From Prevotellaceae bacterium UBA4361 (GTDB lineage Bacteria > Bacteroidota > Bacteroidia > Bacteroidales > Bacteroidaceae), in the NCBI GenBank assembly GCA_002393575.1, contig DGSN01000033.1, positions 1 through 49,341 on the forward strand: a stretch of 49,341 nt of DNA, written 5' to 3'. This document shows, piece by piece, positions 7,827 through 15,630 of the stretch; within the stretch, counting starts at the first letter, position 1; each line of letters opens with the position of its first letter. The notes under the pieces are model-generated. The model did not search any database. It saw only the letters and a list, made by a program, of their open reading frames with translations, and was not told the origin of the DNA. A program made the position numbers and the translations under genes.

Positions 7827-9557
7827 TCACTTATTATTTTTTTCCCTTTCGCGCGCACTCAGGTTGTCCGTGAAGTTCTTGGTCATTCTCGTGCCATGCT
7901 TCTCCAGATGCGATGAGGAGAAGATGATGAACAGGATGGCTACGAGCGCAAACATGGCGAGCCATGTGCTCCAAGGAATGGCATAATCAACGAAATAGCT
8001 GACGAAGATTGCCGTGATAATCAGGCGAAGCAGTCCGTATGCTGTAAGCTTGACACGCCAGTGCGAACCACTTTCCCAGAGCTTGTTGACTTCTGGGCTA
8101 TCACTACCCGAACGCAACATCATCCACAGGAACGGTGAGCACAGGATGAGGGCAACGAGGGCTGTGACAGGATGTACCCATTGTGCAGGTACCATGTTGG
8201 CAATCATTGGCTGTCCGTAATAGAGCATAATAGCCATGATGGCTATACAGAGCACACAGTTGATGAGCATGGTGAAGATGAAACGCTTGAGGCAGTCTTT
8301 CCAAATCAGTTTCAGCTCGTCAGGCTCTTTCTCTTCCTTCTCGTTCTTGTTGCGCTCCAGTTTTGCTATCCATTTGGCAGGCAGGACGCGGGTCAGCATA
8401 TTGTAGGTAGGTTCTGCCAGTCGAATCATATAAGGTGTGGTGAACGTCGTGAAGACAGACACCGCAACGACGATAGGATAGAGGAAGTCGCTGGTGACTC
8501 CGAGCGACGTGCCGAGCGTGGCGAGGATGAAGGCGAACTCACCAATCTGCGTCAGAGAGAAGGAGCATTGCATGGAGGTTTTCAGCGACTGGCCCGAAAG
8601 CAAGAAGCCGCAAGTGCTCAGGATGGTCTGTCCCAGCATGACAGCAGCGATGATGCTGATGATTGGTACGATGTATTCGATGATGAGGTTCACGTCAACC
8701 ATCATGCCGACCGACACAAAGAAGATGGCTCCGAAGAGGTTCTTGACGGGAGCAACGAGGTGTTCAATCTTCTCGGCTTCCACCGTCTCAGCCAGGATGC
8801 TACCCATGACGAAGGCTCCGAAGGCAGCGGAGAAACCTGCTGCGGAGGCAGCCACCACCATGCCAAAACAGAGGGCAAGCGATGTGATGAGCAGAGTCTC
8901 GTCGTTCATCAGGGGCTTCAGCTTGCGCAGAGCCATTGGGATGAAATAGAGTCCCACGGTGAACCAGAGCACGAGGTAAAGTCCTAACTGGAGGATGGAA
9001 TTGAGCATCTGCGAGCCTTCGAACTCCTTGCTGACAGCCAGCGTGGAGAGCATGACCATGAGCACGATGGCAAGGATGTCCTCAATGATGAGTACACTCA
9101 GCACGAGGCTGGCGAAACGCTGTTGGCGCAAGCCCATGTCGTCGAAAGCCTTGAAGATGATGGTGGTTGACGACATGGCAAGCATACCACCGAGGTAGAT
9201 GCAGTCCATCTCTTTCCAACCAAACAGTTCACCCGTACAGGCACCGACGTACATCATGGCGAAGATGATGGCAAGGGCAGCGATAATCGGCGCGGCTCCC
9301 ATCTTCAGGATTTTCTTGAATGAAAACTCCAAGCCGAGGGCAAAGAGCAGGAAAATGACACCTATCTCGCTCCAGATGTGGATGCCATGTCCGTCGGTCA
9401 CACTGGGCATGTAGGGCATATTCGGTGAAGCGAGGAATCCCGCCACGATATATCCCAACACGATAGGCTGTTTAAGACTCTTGAAAAGGAGTGTCATAAC
9501 TCCAGCGCAAATGAGGATTAGCGCAAGGTCAGCAATTAGTGGTTCAAGTTGTGACAT
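7827..9557 (-). CDS. KefB-type monovalent cation:proton antiporter (CPA2 family)
   Basis: 576 residues, strongly hydrophobic, about a dozen membrane segments in the first 400 residues with the CPA2 pattern: GYIVAGFLASPN, FLLFALGLEFSFKK, and AMSSTTIIFKAFDDMG followed by IIEDILAIVLM, which carries the conserved ion-binding acidic residues. It exchanges Na+ or K+ for protons across the inner membrane. No TrkA-N NAD-binding domain is present; instead residues about 415-560 form an extra four-helix hydrophobic module (RFIFTMLINC..., LFIIFSSS), which is unusual compared with E. coli KefB/KefC. The gene is bracketed by two copies of the 84-bp palindrome (7737-7820, 9613-9696). Confidence 0.88.
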   Translation of the reverse strand: MSQLEPLIADLALILICAGVMTLLFKSLKQPIVLGYIVAGFLASPNMPYMPSVTDGHGIHIWSEIGVIFLLFALGLEFSFKKILKMGAAPIIAALAIIFAMMYVGACTGELFGWKEMDCIYLGGMLAMSSTTIIFKAFDDMGLRQQRFASLVLSVLIIEDILAIVLMVMLSTLAVSKEFEGSQMLNSILQLGLYLVLWFTVGLYFIPMALRKLKPLMNDETLLITSLALCFGMVVAASAAGFSAAFGAFVMGSILAETVEAEKIEHLVAPVKNLFGAIFFVSVGMMVDVNLIIEYIVPIISIIAAVMLGQTILSTCGFLLSGQSLKTSMQCSFSLTQIGEFAFILATLGTSLGVTSDFLYPIVVAVSVFTTFTTPYMIRLAEPTYNMLTRVLPAKWIAKLERNKNEKEEKEPDELKLIWKDCLKRFIFTMLINCVLCIAIMAIMLYYGQPMIANMVPAQWVHPVTALVALILCSPFLWMMLRSGSDSPEVNKLWESGSHWRVKLTAYGLLRLIITAIFVSYFVDYAIPWSTWLAMFALVAILFIIFSSSHLEKHGTRMTKNFTDNLSAREREKNNK

Positions 9558-9612
9558 AAGTGATGTTTGTTAATTAGTTGAGCTATTTCCTTATTAGTTC
9601 GTGAGTTTTATA

Positions 9613-9696
9613 GACCCTCCCTAACCCTTCCTGTGAGGGCGGGAACAACCATCCGGATGGCTTCTCCCTCCCTCACAGGGAGGGATGGGGTGGGTC
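9613..9696. repeat. 84-bp palindromic repeat, copy 2
   Basis: Second copy of the element at 7737-7820 (82 of 84 bases identical), in the same orientation, placed after the stop of the dockerin gene at 9705 and followed by the same T-run. Confidence 0.9.
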
Positions 9697-9704
9697 TTTT
9701 TTTA

Positions 9705-10142
9705 TTACTCCCTCAGTACGATATTGACGATGTTGACAATATCAGAGATGTCAACGGATTGGCTGCTGTTGATGTCGCCAAAGATGTGGATGAAGGGTGG
9801 GGAGTTGGTGACTCCGAGAATGTGGTTCACGACGGTGACAACGTCCGAAATGTCGATTCTGCCATCAAAATTCACATCGCCCTTCTTGCGGTTGATGGAG
9901 ATGAAATCTACTTCGTTGAACTGATATTCTATCGTTTCTTGCTGCTCGGAACTGAGGCGAACCCTGTTGTCGTTGAAGCTGAGTCTCACTTTGCTTTGCA
10001 GCGGAAGGGTGGTGGCTTGGGGGTTGCCCACGGTGTGGAAGTAGATTTCAGGTGGGTCTTCGGGGATAGTCACCGCTTCCATGTAAGGCATGGTGAGGAT
10101 GCAAAACAGCAAGATGAGGAATCGGATAGAGAGTAGTTTCAT
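9705..10142 (-). CDS. Small secreted protein with two dockerin-like repeats
   Basis: 145 residues. An N-terminal signal peptide (about 1-22) is followed by a short beta-rich stretch (25-85). Two EF-hand-like dockerin type I repeats come next: GDVNFDGRIDISDVVTVVNH (88-107) and GDINSSQSVDISDIVNIVN (122-140). The first keeps the calcium-binding D-N-D pattern; the second is degenerate (S-S-Q). Dockerins bind cohesins or act as Ca2+-stabilised tails in Prevotella secreted proteins. Here the tail has no catalytic module, so it may be a remnant or an adaptor. The IS66-like MITE lies about 80 bases upstream of its start. Confidence 0.8.
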   Translation of the reverse strand: MKLLSIRFLILLFCILTMPYMEAVTIPEDPPEIYFHTVGNPQATTLPLQSKVRLSFNDNRVRLSSEQQETIEYQFNEVDFISINRKKGDVNFDGRIDISDVVTVVNHILGVTNSPPFIHIFGDINSSQSVDISDIVNIVNIVLRE

Positions 10143-10215
10143 AAAAGGGAATTGTTAGAACGACGTGCAAAGGTAAATAAATAAATTGATATTTTTGTTA
10201 ATTTAACTAAAGGTT

Positions 10216-10428
10216 TTCTAAAGGTAACTATTCAGCGAATAATTTCAAGGAGTGCCCTGTCGGGCAGAACCTTCAGCTCGGCGTAGCCAAATCCAACAAA
10301 TCTTTTCAAAATCTGTCAAATTTTTTTAAATTTTTGCCATAAGGATTTGTTTGATTTGTATGAAATTTGAAAGATTTCTCGCCGTAGGCGACTCAAAAAG
10401 AAGATTCGCTGAATAGTTACTTCTAAAG
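10216..10428. mobile_element. IS66-like MITE (197 bp) with 8-bp target duplication
   Basis: Perfect 17-bp terminal inverted repeats GTAACTATTCAGCGAAT occupy 10224-10240 and 10404-10420 (reverse complement). Exact 8-bp direct repeats TTCTAAAG flank them at 10216-10223 and 10421-10428. The GTAA tips and 8-bp duplication are the signature of the IS66 transposon family. The 197-bp interior has no meaningful ORF, so it is a non-autonomous derivative. Exact TSDs and perfect TIRs suggest a recent insertion. It occupies much of the 492-base spacer between the dockerin and xylanase genes. Confidence 0.88.
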
Positions 10429-10493
10429 ATTTTTGGTAGAATTGAAACTATCTTGGCAATGGCTATTCCATGATGCCAAACCTGGGTTGAGGC

Positions 10494-10581
10494 AGAAAAA
10501 AAGCAACGAACGTCCGTTGGAGTCGTGTCGGACGTTCGTTGTGGAGTTGTTGAAGGTTCGTTGAAACGAAAACGAACCTTC
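10494..10581 (-). terminator. Tandem hairpins and terminator behind the xylanase gene
   Basis: Hairpin A is a perfect 13-bp stem (CAACGAACGTCCG at 10504-10516 with 10529-10541). On the minus strand it is followed by a T-run (10496-10502), a classical terminator for the leftward xylanase. Hairpin B (GAAGGTTCGTT at 10552-10562 with 10571-10581) lies just before it in the 3' untranslated region. Hairpin B shares a GTTCGTT core with A. Confidence 0.8.
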
Positions 10582-10634
10582 GTCGTGAATGGACGTTCCC
10601 ATCAGAGAAAAAGGGAGGAGAGGGGAATCGTCGG

Positions 10635-13600
10635 TTATTGCCGTGGTGCCATGATTTTCCTGACGCTCACGCTCCCGTCGGAGTAAGTGGTGCGGAGGAT
10701 GTATGGCATGAATGCTTGCGGTGCTCGTTGCAGACGGATGCCTGTGAGCGAGTAGTAGTCTTGCTGGAGAATGTGGGCAGTGCCGTTTGCGTCGGATGGT
10801 GTGTCAATGGCGAGTTGGATTTCGTTGGCTTCTTTGCGGAGGGCAGAGCGAACGGCGTACCATGCAGGCTTGCGGTTCAGACTGCTGTCGTAGAGCAAAG
10901 GTGCGCCAGGCTGTCGCCACGATGCGTTGTCGGTGATGCCCCACACCATGAGCGTTGGGCAGTTGGCATTGGCGAGCATTGCCTTGCAGACTCTCTTGTA
11001 GTCCTTGGCTTGCTGTGCAAAGGCTTCGTCGGTCTTGGCGGAGGCAATGGCAATGTCGAGCTCGGTGATGATGCAGTCGAGTCCGAGGTCCTGGTAGCGA
11101 CGGATGTTCTCGCTGATTTTCTTGCCGTTCACTTCGCCCGCGTCGAAATGGCATTGCAGGCCCACGCCGTGGATGGGGATGCCACTCACCTTGAGTCGCT
11201 TGGCGAGGTTGTAGAGGGCTTCCGACTTGGCAATGCCCTTGAACTCGCTGCCGTATTCGTTGAGGATGAGGCGGGCATTAGGGTCGGCACGGTGTGCATA
11301 GACGAACGCCGAGTCGATGAAGTCTTCACCAATCACTTTCATCCACACCGACTCCTTGCGCAGGTCGTAGGCATCGGGGTTGGTGCGGATGCTGGTCTGA
11401 TTGTCGTCGAGGCATTCGTTCACCACGTCCCATTCCCCGATTTTGCCTTTGAAGTGGGACACCACGGTGGTGATGTGCTTCTCCAGAATCTGGAGCAACT
11501 GCTCACGGGTCCAGTTCTTGTCGTTCTTCTTGCCGTCGGTGGAAACCCACGGAGCCACCTGCGAGTGCCAAGCGAGGGTGTGGCCACGGACAGCGAGTTT
11601 GTGACGCTGTGCGAAGTTGACCAACTGGTCGGGCTTGGAGAAGTTGAACGACCCTTGCGATGGCTGGATGGATTCGAACTTCATGCAGTTTTCTGCCACG
11701 ACGGTGTTGAAATCGCGTGCCACGGTTTGCAGTTCCGAGAGGTTTTCGTTCGTCATGTCGAGGTTCCAGGCTGGAACGGCAATGCCGAGGTTCTTGCCAC
11801 AGAGCTGTGCGTAGTAAGCCAGGGAGTGGAGGTCGGTGGATTCGTCGATGCCTTCGTCGTCATCCACGTCGAAATCGTCATTGTCGTCATCATCGTCGTC
11901 ATCGTCGTCGCCAGGCTGAGGCGTGTCGAGCGAAACGAGTTTCACAGCCAGAACGTAGCGTCCGCTTTCGTCGGTGCTTTCTTCGGTCTCCCATGTGTAG
12001 CGTTTTGGCATTTTCAGGTGGAAAGTCCAGCCGCGTCCATCCGTGCTGCTTTTCTTGGCTGCGGTGAGGAGGACGAAACGGTCGTTCAGCTTCACATCGC
12101 AGTCGTCGGTGAGTTGGAGGACGAGGGTCGGGAGGTTGTCGCTGGTGGAGAAGTCCTCGCCGATAGGGTTGAGGATGAGGTCGTTGTTGACAAAGATGAA
12201 GTCGTGCTGCTCGGTGGATTGAATCTGCATTTCGATTCTGGCTGTTGGGCGAAGCACAAGGGATGCAGGCGTGGAGGCAGCGAAGTTGCGAAGCTGGAGG
12301 GTGCCGATGCCGTCGTCACCAGCTTGGAGTGTGCCGTAGAGGTTCACGGACCCGCCGATGTTGCCCGTGCCGCCGAGGATGCCTTTCGAGAACACGTGTG
12401 CCACCATGTCGGAAGTGTTGTGCATGGCTCCTGTGCCTCCCGAGAGTCGGGAACGCTCGGCTTCGGCAGCGTCGTTGTTGATGAGCACGCGCCCTTCCTT
12501 CACGCGGATGGCTCCCGTGATGCGGTTGTCGTTGCCCGTGATGCGGTAGGTGCCTGTGCCTTCCTTGATGATGCCCACCGCCTGAGCCGTGTGGGGTGTG
12601 CCGTTGTTGTCAACAGGGGCGATGCGTCCTGCAAGGGTGGCATCGGTGTTCAGTGCGCCCACCATGAAGTAGGACTGATGGGTGTTGGCTTTGTAGTAGC
12701 CCAAAAGACGACTGCCTTTCTCCAGTTGTAGTTCGCCAATGCGGAAACCGCGTGTGCCCGACTCGGCAGCGAGTGTGGCTCCGTCGTTGATGACCAGTCG
12801 CTTGTCGGCAAAGAGAGGATTCGCCTTTTCGGGGTCGGCTTCGTCGGCTCCGAACACCTTGCCCTTGTGAGGCAGGACGAGTCCGTAGAAGCCTGCGTTG
12901 GTTACTACCTTATTATAAGGATAGACGTGGGTTTCGCCCGTGAAGAGCGACCAGTCGGGCCATCCGCTGTTCTTGTCGGCAGAGATGAATGTGCGCTCTC
13001 CGCCGCCGTAGATGTTCAGTGTGCCTTCGCCGGCAAAAGGAGCGGTGATGTAGGTGTAGCGAGCTGTGCGCATGTCGAGCGAAGAGCCAGCGGGAATGTA
13101 AGTGGGAGTGCTGTAGGTGTAGTAGTCGCTCGATGTGTTAGCGCGGGCGAAATCCACGAGTCCGCTTTCCACCGTGGTGAAATCGTCATACACGCCCACC
13201 AGTTGGATGTCGTCGAGGTAGTAATCCACATTGTCGGAATTGATGCCGAGGTGGAGCAGCGTGGAGTTGTTGGTGGCAGCAGGAGCGGTGAGTAGGTACT
13301 CGCGTTGTTGCCATGTGCCTTTCGTGCCTTGGTGCGGCCAGCCGTCGTCTTCGTAGAGTGCTTCCGAACCGAGGAAAATAGCCATGTGCTTGTAGTCGCC
13401 TTCGTCGGCATTGGCTCGCTGCAAGCGGAAGCGGATTTTGGTGTATTCCTTCCCGATGCTGGAGGCGTTGATGCCTTGCGGCAGCGAGAACTCGGCGTAG
13501 GTGTTCCATTCTTTCACCACGAGGTGGAGCACTTTGTTGTTGGCATTGGCTGGGTCGGCAACGATGGTGCCTTTCACCGACGAAGTGCCACCATAGAAAT

Positions 13601-13724
13601 TCCAAAGGCTCAGCTTGTCGCCAATGGCATAGTTCTCAAAATCACAGACCACACGTGGGGATGCGAACAAGGTTTGCACGGCGAGTATGGCACAAACCAA
13701 TAAGCTGTTTCTTTTTTTCATCAT
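10635..13724 (-). CDS. Secreted multidomain GH10 endo-beta-1,4-xylanase
   Basis: 1029 residues. After a signal peptide (1-22) comes a carbohydrate-binding-like beta domain (about 23-185), then a repetitive beta-helix/autotransporter-like region (about 190-590: GGTGAMHNTSDMVAHVFSKG, GTLQAGDDGIGTLQLRN). An Asp-rich linker near 603-630 joins it to a GH10 barrel (about 640-980). The barrel shows HTLAWHSQ, acid/base Glu770 in WDVVNE and nucleophile Glu888 in ITELDIA. It should cleave internal bonds of xylan outside the inner membrane. The C-terminus (YYSLTGIRL... to VRKIMAPRQ) resembles the Prevotella C-terminal tail used for type IX secretion. A -7 element lies 270 bases upstream (13994-14001), with a hairpin repeat in the leader. 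Confidence 0.9.
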   Translation of the reverse strand: MMKKRNSLLVCAILAVQTLFASPRVVCDFENYAIGDKLSLWNFYGGTSSVKGTIVADPANANNKVLHLVVKEWNTYAEFSLPQGINASSIGKEYTKIRFRLQRANADEGDYKHMAIFLGSEALYEDDGWPHQGTKGTWQQREYLLTAPAATNNSTLLHLGINSDNVDYYLDDIQLVGVYDDFTTVESGLVDFARANTSSDYYTYSTPTYIPAGSSLDMRTARYTYITAPFAGEGTLNIYGGGERTFISADKNSGWPDWSLFTGETHVYPYNKVVTNAGFYGLVLPHKGKVFGADEADPEKANPLFADKRLVINDGATLAAESGTRGFRIGELQLEKGSRLLGYYKANTHQSYFMVGALNTDATLAGRIAPVDNNGTPHTAQAVGIIKEGTGTYRITGNDNRITGAIRVKEGRVLINNDAAEAERSRLSGGTGAMHNTSDMVAHVFSKGILGGTGNIGGSVNLYGTLQAGDDGIGTLQLRNFAASTPASLVLRPTARIEMQIQSTEQHDFIFVNNDLILNPIGEDFSTSDNLPTLVLQLTDDCDVKLNDRFVLLTAAKKSSTDGRGWTFHLKMPKRYTWETEESTDESGRYVLAVKLVSLDTPQPGDDDDDDDDDNDDFDVDDDEGIDESTDLHSLAYYAQLCGKNLGIAVPAWNLDMTNENLSELQTVARDFNTVVAENCMKFESIQPSQGSFNFSKPDQLVNFAQRHKLAVRGHTLAWHSQVAPWVSTDGKKNDKNWTREQLLQILEKHITTVVSHFKGKIGEWDVVNECLDDNQTSIRTNPDAYDLRKESVWMKVIGEDFIDSAFVYAHRADPNARLILNEYGSEFKGIAKSEALYNLAKRLKVSGIPIHGVGLQCHFDAGEVNGKKISENIRRYQDLGLDCIITELDIAIASAKTDEAFAQQAKDYKRVCKAMLANANCPTLMVWGITDNASWRQPGAPLLYDSSLNRKPAWYAVRSALRKEANEIQLAIDTPSDANGTAHILQQDYYSLTGIRLQRAPQAFMPYILRTTYSDGSVSVRKIMAPRQ

Positions 13725-13764
13725 GAGTTAAGTGACGATTAAAAAATAAATTGGGATTATTCTC

Positions 13765-13908
13765 AACCACGAATTACTCGAATTAAACGAATTTTCAGTA
13801 TTTATTTTTATTGAATTTCTCTAATAAAAAAATGCCAGCATTTTTTGTTCGTGTAATTTGATTAAATAATAGTTTAAAAAATTCGTTTAATTCGAGTAAT
13901 TCGTGGTT
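13765..13908. repeat. 144-bp hairpin element, copy 1 (AACCACGAATT family)
   Basis: Perfect 29-bp inverted repeats begin AACCACGAATTACTCG (13765-13793) and close at 13880-13908. An AT-rich core contains a small inner palindrome (AAAAAATGC/GCATTTTTT). A second copy lies at 44313-44452 with its core in the opposite orientation. No target duplication is visible. It sits in the leader of the xylanase gene. Confidence 0.85.
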
Positions 13909-13993
13909 TAAAATCGTACCAAGTTATTTTTAATGATTACTAAATGCGTTTTGTTTGTGAAGGGAATTCGGAGTGCTTTTCCAAATTCTGTGG

Positions 13994-14001
13994 CAAAGTT
14001 A
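13994..14001 (-). promoter_or_regulatory. -7 element, probable xylanase promoter
   Basis: Minus strand reads TAACTTTG, the Bacteroidetes -7 consensus. It would give the xylanase mRNA a leader of about 260 bases that includes the hairpin element at 13765-13908. It is divergent from the ATPase promoter 80 bases away. Confidence 0.5.
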
Positions 14002-14055
14002 AGCATTATTCACGGAACATAAACTGTTTCTTTTCAGAAATTTTTAGTGGATTTC

Positions 14056-14086
14056 TTTGCTTTCTTTTCATTATATGTTATCTTTG
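14056..14086 (+). promoter_or_regulatory. Promoter of the AAA ATPase gene
   Basis: -33 element TTTG at 14056-14059, a 19-base spacer, then the -7 element TATCTTTG at 14079-14086. This is a full match to the Bacteroidetes sigma-ABfr consensus. Confidence 0.75.
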
Positions 14087-14092
14087 CATCGC

Positions 14093-14134
14093 GAAAAGTT
14101 CGTGACGAAAAGTTCGTGACGAAGAGTTCGTGAT
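14093..14134 (+). repeat. Three 14-bp tandem repeats forming the ATPase leader
   Basis: GAAAAGTTCGTGAC at 14093-14106 and 14107-14120, then the variant GAAGAGTTCGTGAT at 14121-14134, ending 2 bases before the ATG. As transcription should begin near 14090, nearly the whole 5' untranslated region is this repeat. Confidence 0.9.
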
Positions 14135-14136
14135 AA

Positions 14137-15282
14137 ATGACTGATAAGATGAAGAAGAACAACAACCCACCTCTCAATCCGTTTCTTTTGTCGGGTTATG
14201 TGTCGCCTGATTATTTTTGCGACCGTGTACAAGAAACAGGCAAGTTGATATCCGCTTTGCTAAATGGCAGAAATATCACGTTGGTGAGTCCTCGCCGTAT
14301 GGGAAAAACAGGACTTCTGCGCCATGCTTTCCATCGCATCGAAACGGAAAAAATAGGTAAGTGTTTTTATGTTGACCTCTATCAGACGGATAGTTTCACT
14401 TCCTTGGTCCACAAATTGGCATCGGTGGTCATTGGCACGCTTGACACACGGGAAGAGAAGGTGATGAAGACCATTTCGACTGTCTTTAAATCACTTCGCC
14501 CTGTTTTTTCCATCGACCCGCGTACTGGAGAACCCAGTGTCAGCGTGGATGTGCAGGCAGATTTTGCGGAGAAATCGCTTTCTGAGATATTTGCTTACAT
14601 GGAGAATGCTAAAATGAAGTGCTTTGTTGCGTTCGATGAATTTCAGAAAGTGGCAGAATACGATGATTCTTTAAATGTTGAGGCATTACTGCGCTCCTAC
14701 ATTCAGCATTTGACTCATGTGCAGTTTGTCTTTTCTGGTAGTCAGCGTCACGTATTAGAGAATATGTTCTCTTCTGCATCTCGCCCATTCTATCAGAGTA
14801 CGCAGATGATGAGTTTGGGGTGTATCAACCCTGATGCCTATTATGCTTTTGCCGAAGAAAAACTGCAAAAACATGGTCAGCTTTTCTCTGCTGAATCTTT
14901 TCATGCTGCTTACAATCAATTGTTTGGACATACTTGGTATGTTCAAATGTTGCTGAACCGTTTGTATGAAACTGGAACGGGAATGATAACCGATGTTGAG
15001 GTGGAAAATGAATTGCAACAAATCGTTTCAGACAACGAAGCCACATACCAAACTTTCTTACGACTGGTCACACCTATGCAACGCAAACTCTTGAAGGCTG
15101 TTGCAATCGTGGGGGAAGTGTCTGAAATTCAGAGTAATGCCTTTCTTTCTCGTCATCATTTGGGAGCTCCAAGTACAGTGAAATCAGCGGCTAAATCGTT
15201 AGTCGAGAAAGAATTGCTGCTTGAAGAAAACGGCAGTTTTAGTGTCTATGACCGATTCTTTGCTTTCTATCTCAGGAGATAG
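14137..15282 (+). CDS. AAA/STAND-like ATPase of the Bacteroidales 'ATP-binding protein' family
   Basis: 381 residues, cytoplasmic. The N-terminus carries the family signature NPFLLSGYVSPDYFCDR. Walker A is SPRRMGKTG (51-59), Walker B is FVAFDE (163-168), and a sensor-1-like FVFSGSQRH follows. The C-terminal 120 residues look like a winged-helix region (LLKAVAIVGEVSEIQ..., GSFSVYDRFFAFYLRR). Such COG1672-like NTPases occur in many copies in Bacteroidales genomes and have no settled function. No partner gene is adjacent: it has its own promoter and a leader made of tandem repeats. A second ATG at 14149 is also possible as start. Confidence 0.8.
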   Translation: MTDKMKKNNNPPLNPFLLSGYVSPDYFCDRVQETGKLISALLNGRNITLVSPRRMGKTGLLRHAFHRIETEKIGKCFYVDLYQTDSFTSLVHKLASVVIGTLDTREEKVMKTISTVFKSLRPVFSIDPRTGEPSVSVDVQADFAEKSLSEIFAYMENAKMKCFVAFDEFQKVAEYDDSLNVEALLRSYIQHLTHVQFVFSGSQRHVLENMFSSASRPFYQSTQMMSLGCINPDAYYAFAEEKLQKHGQLFSAESFHAAYNQLFGHTWYVQMLLNRLYETGTGMITDVEVENELQQIVSDNEATYQTFLRLVTPMQRKLLKAVAIVGEVSEIQSNAFLSRHHLGAPSTVKSAAKSLVEKELLLEENGSFSVYDRFFAFYLRR

Positions 15283-15309
15283 ATTCAGTAGTATTTAACT
15301 TTAGGGCAT

Positions 15310-15371
15310 AAAAAAAGGCTCGACGCTTCGAGCCGATCTTGTTAACCTTAAATCTAATACTATGAAAAACA
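15310..15371 (-). ncRNA. Probable small RNA, promoter to terminator, about 60 nt
   Basis: On the minus strand a -7 element TACCTTTG (15384-15377) has an ATTG -33-like element 19 bases further upstream. About 6-10 bases after it an RNA would begin, running through CATAGTATTAGATTTAAGG to a 7-bp stem (GGCTCGA/TCGAGCC, 15317-15334) and seven T (15310-15316), a textbook terminator. No protein is encoded on this strand. The layout matches Bacteroidales small RNAs such as the Bacteroidales-1 motif, which is also bounded by such a promoter and terminator, but identity with it is not established. It lies between the ATPase gene and ribF. Confidence 0.65.
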
Positions 15372-15376
15372 CGTTG

Positions 15377-15407
15377 CAAAGGTATGGCTTTTTTGCAGAT
15401 TGGCAAT
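15377..15407 (-). promoter_or_regulatory. Promoter of the 15310-15371 small RNA
   Basis: -7 TACCTTTG at 15384-15377 and ATTG at 15407-15404 on the minus strand, with a 19-base spacer. It lies inside a spurious 15-codon plus-strand ORF starting at 15362. Confidence 0.65.
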
Positions 15408-15594
15408 AGTAAGAGTGAAAAAACTACACTTTTTCTTTTATTTCTTGATGGGTGTCAAAAAGGAGTCAACAAATTCTCACAAATTAACTCAAATAAAAAT
15501 TTGTGCCTTATTTGTGTCCATTTGTTGACTTGAAAAAGTCCATTTGTTGACTCACAAACTTAAAAACTAAAATCGTTGTTTGACTTTATTTTCG

Positions 15595-15602
15595 TAAATT
15601 TG
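15595..15602 (+). promoter_or_regulatory. -7 promoter element of ribF
   Basis: TAAATTTG matches TAnnTTTG, 28 bases before the ATG. The TTTG at 15579-15582 is too close to be a standard -33 element. Confidence 0.6.
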
Positions 15603-15630
15603 CAGCCTGAAAGATGAACTGATAAGCATA

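Noticed and set aside
8172..8987. Long plus-strand ORF within the antiporter gene
   Set aside because: Antisense to conserved membrane segments; His/Asp-rich composition typical of reverse-complement hydrophobic codons.
10638..12731. 697-codon plus-strand ORF opposite the xylanase
   Set aside because: It is the antisense shadow of a strongly supported GH10 gene with catalytic motifs on the other strand; its sequence is Val/Glu-biased and resembles no family.
15362..15409. 15-codon ORF MKNTLQRYGFFADWQ as a leader peptide
   Set aside because: It spans the small RNA promoter on the opposite strand, and no plus-strand gene depends on it.
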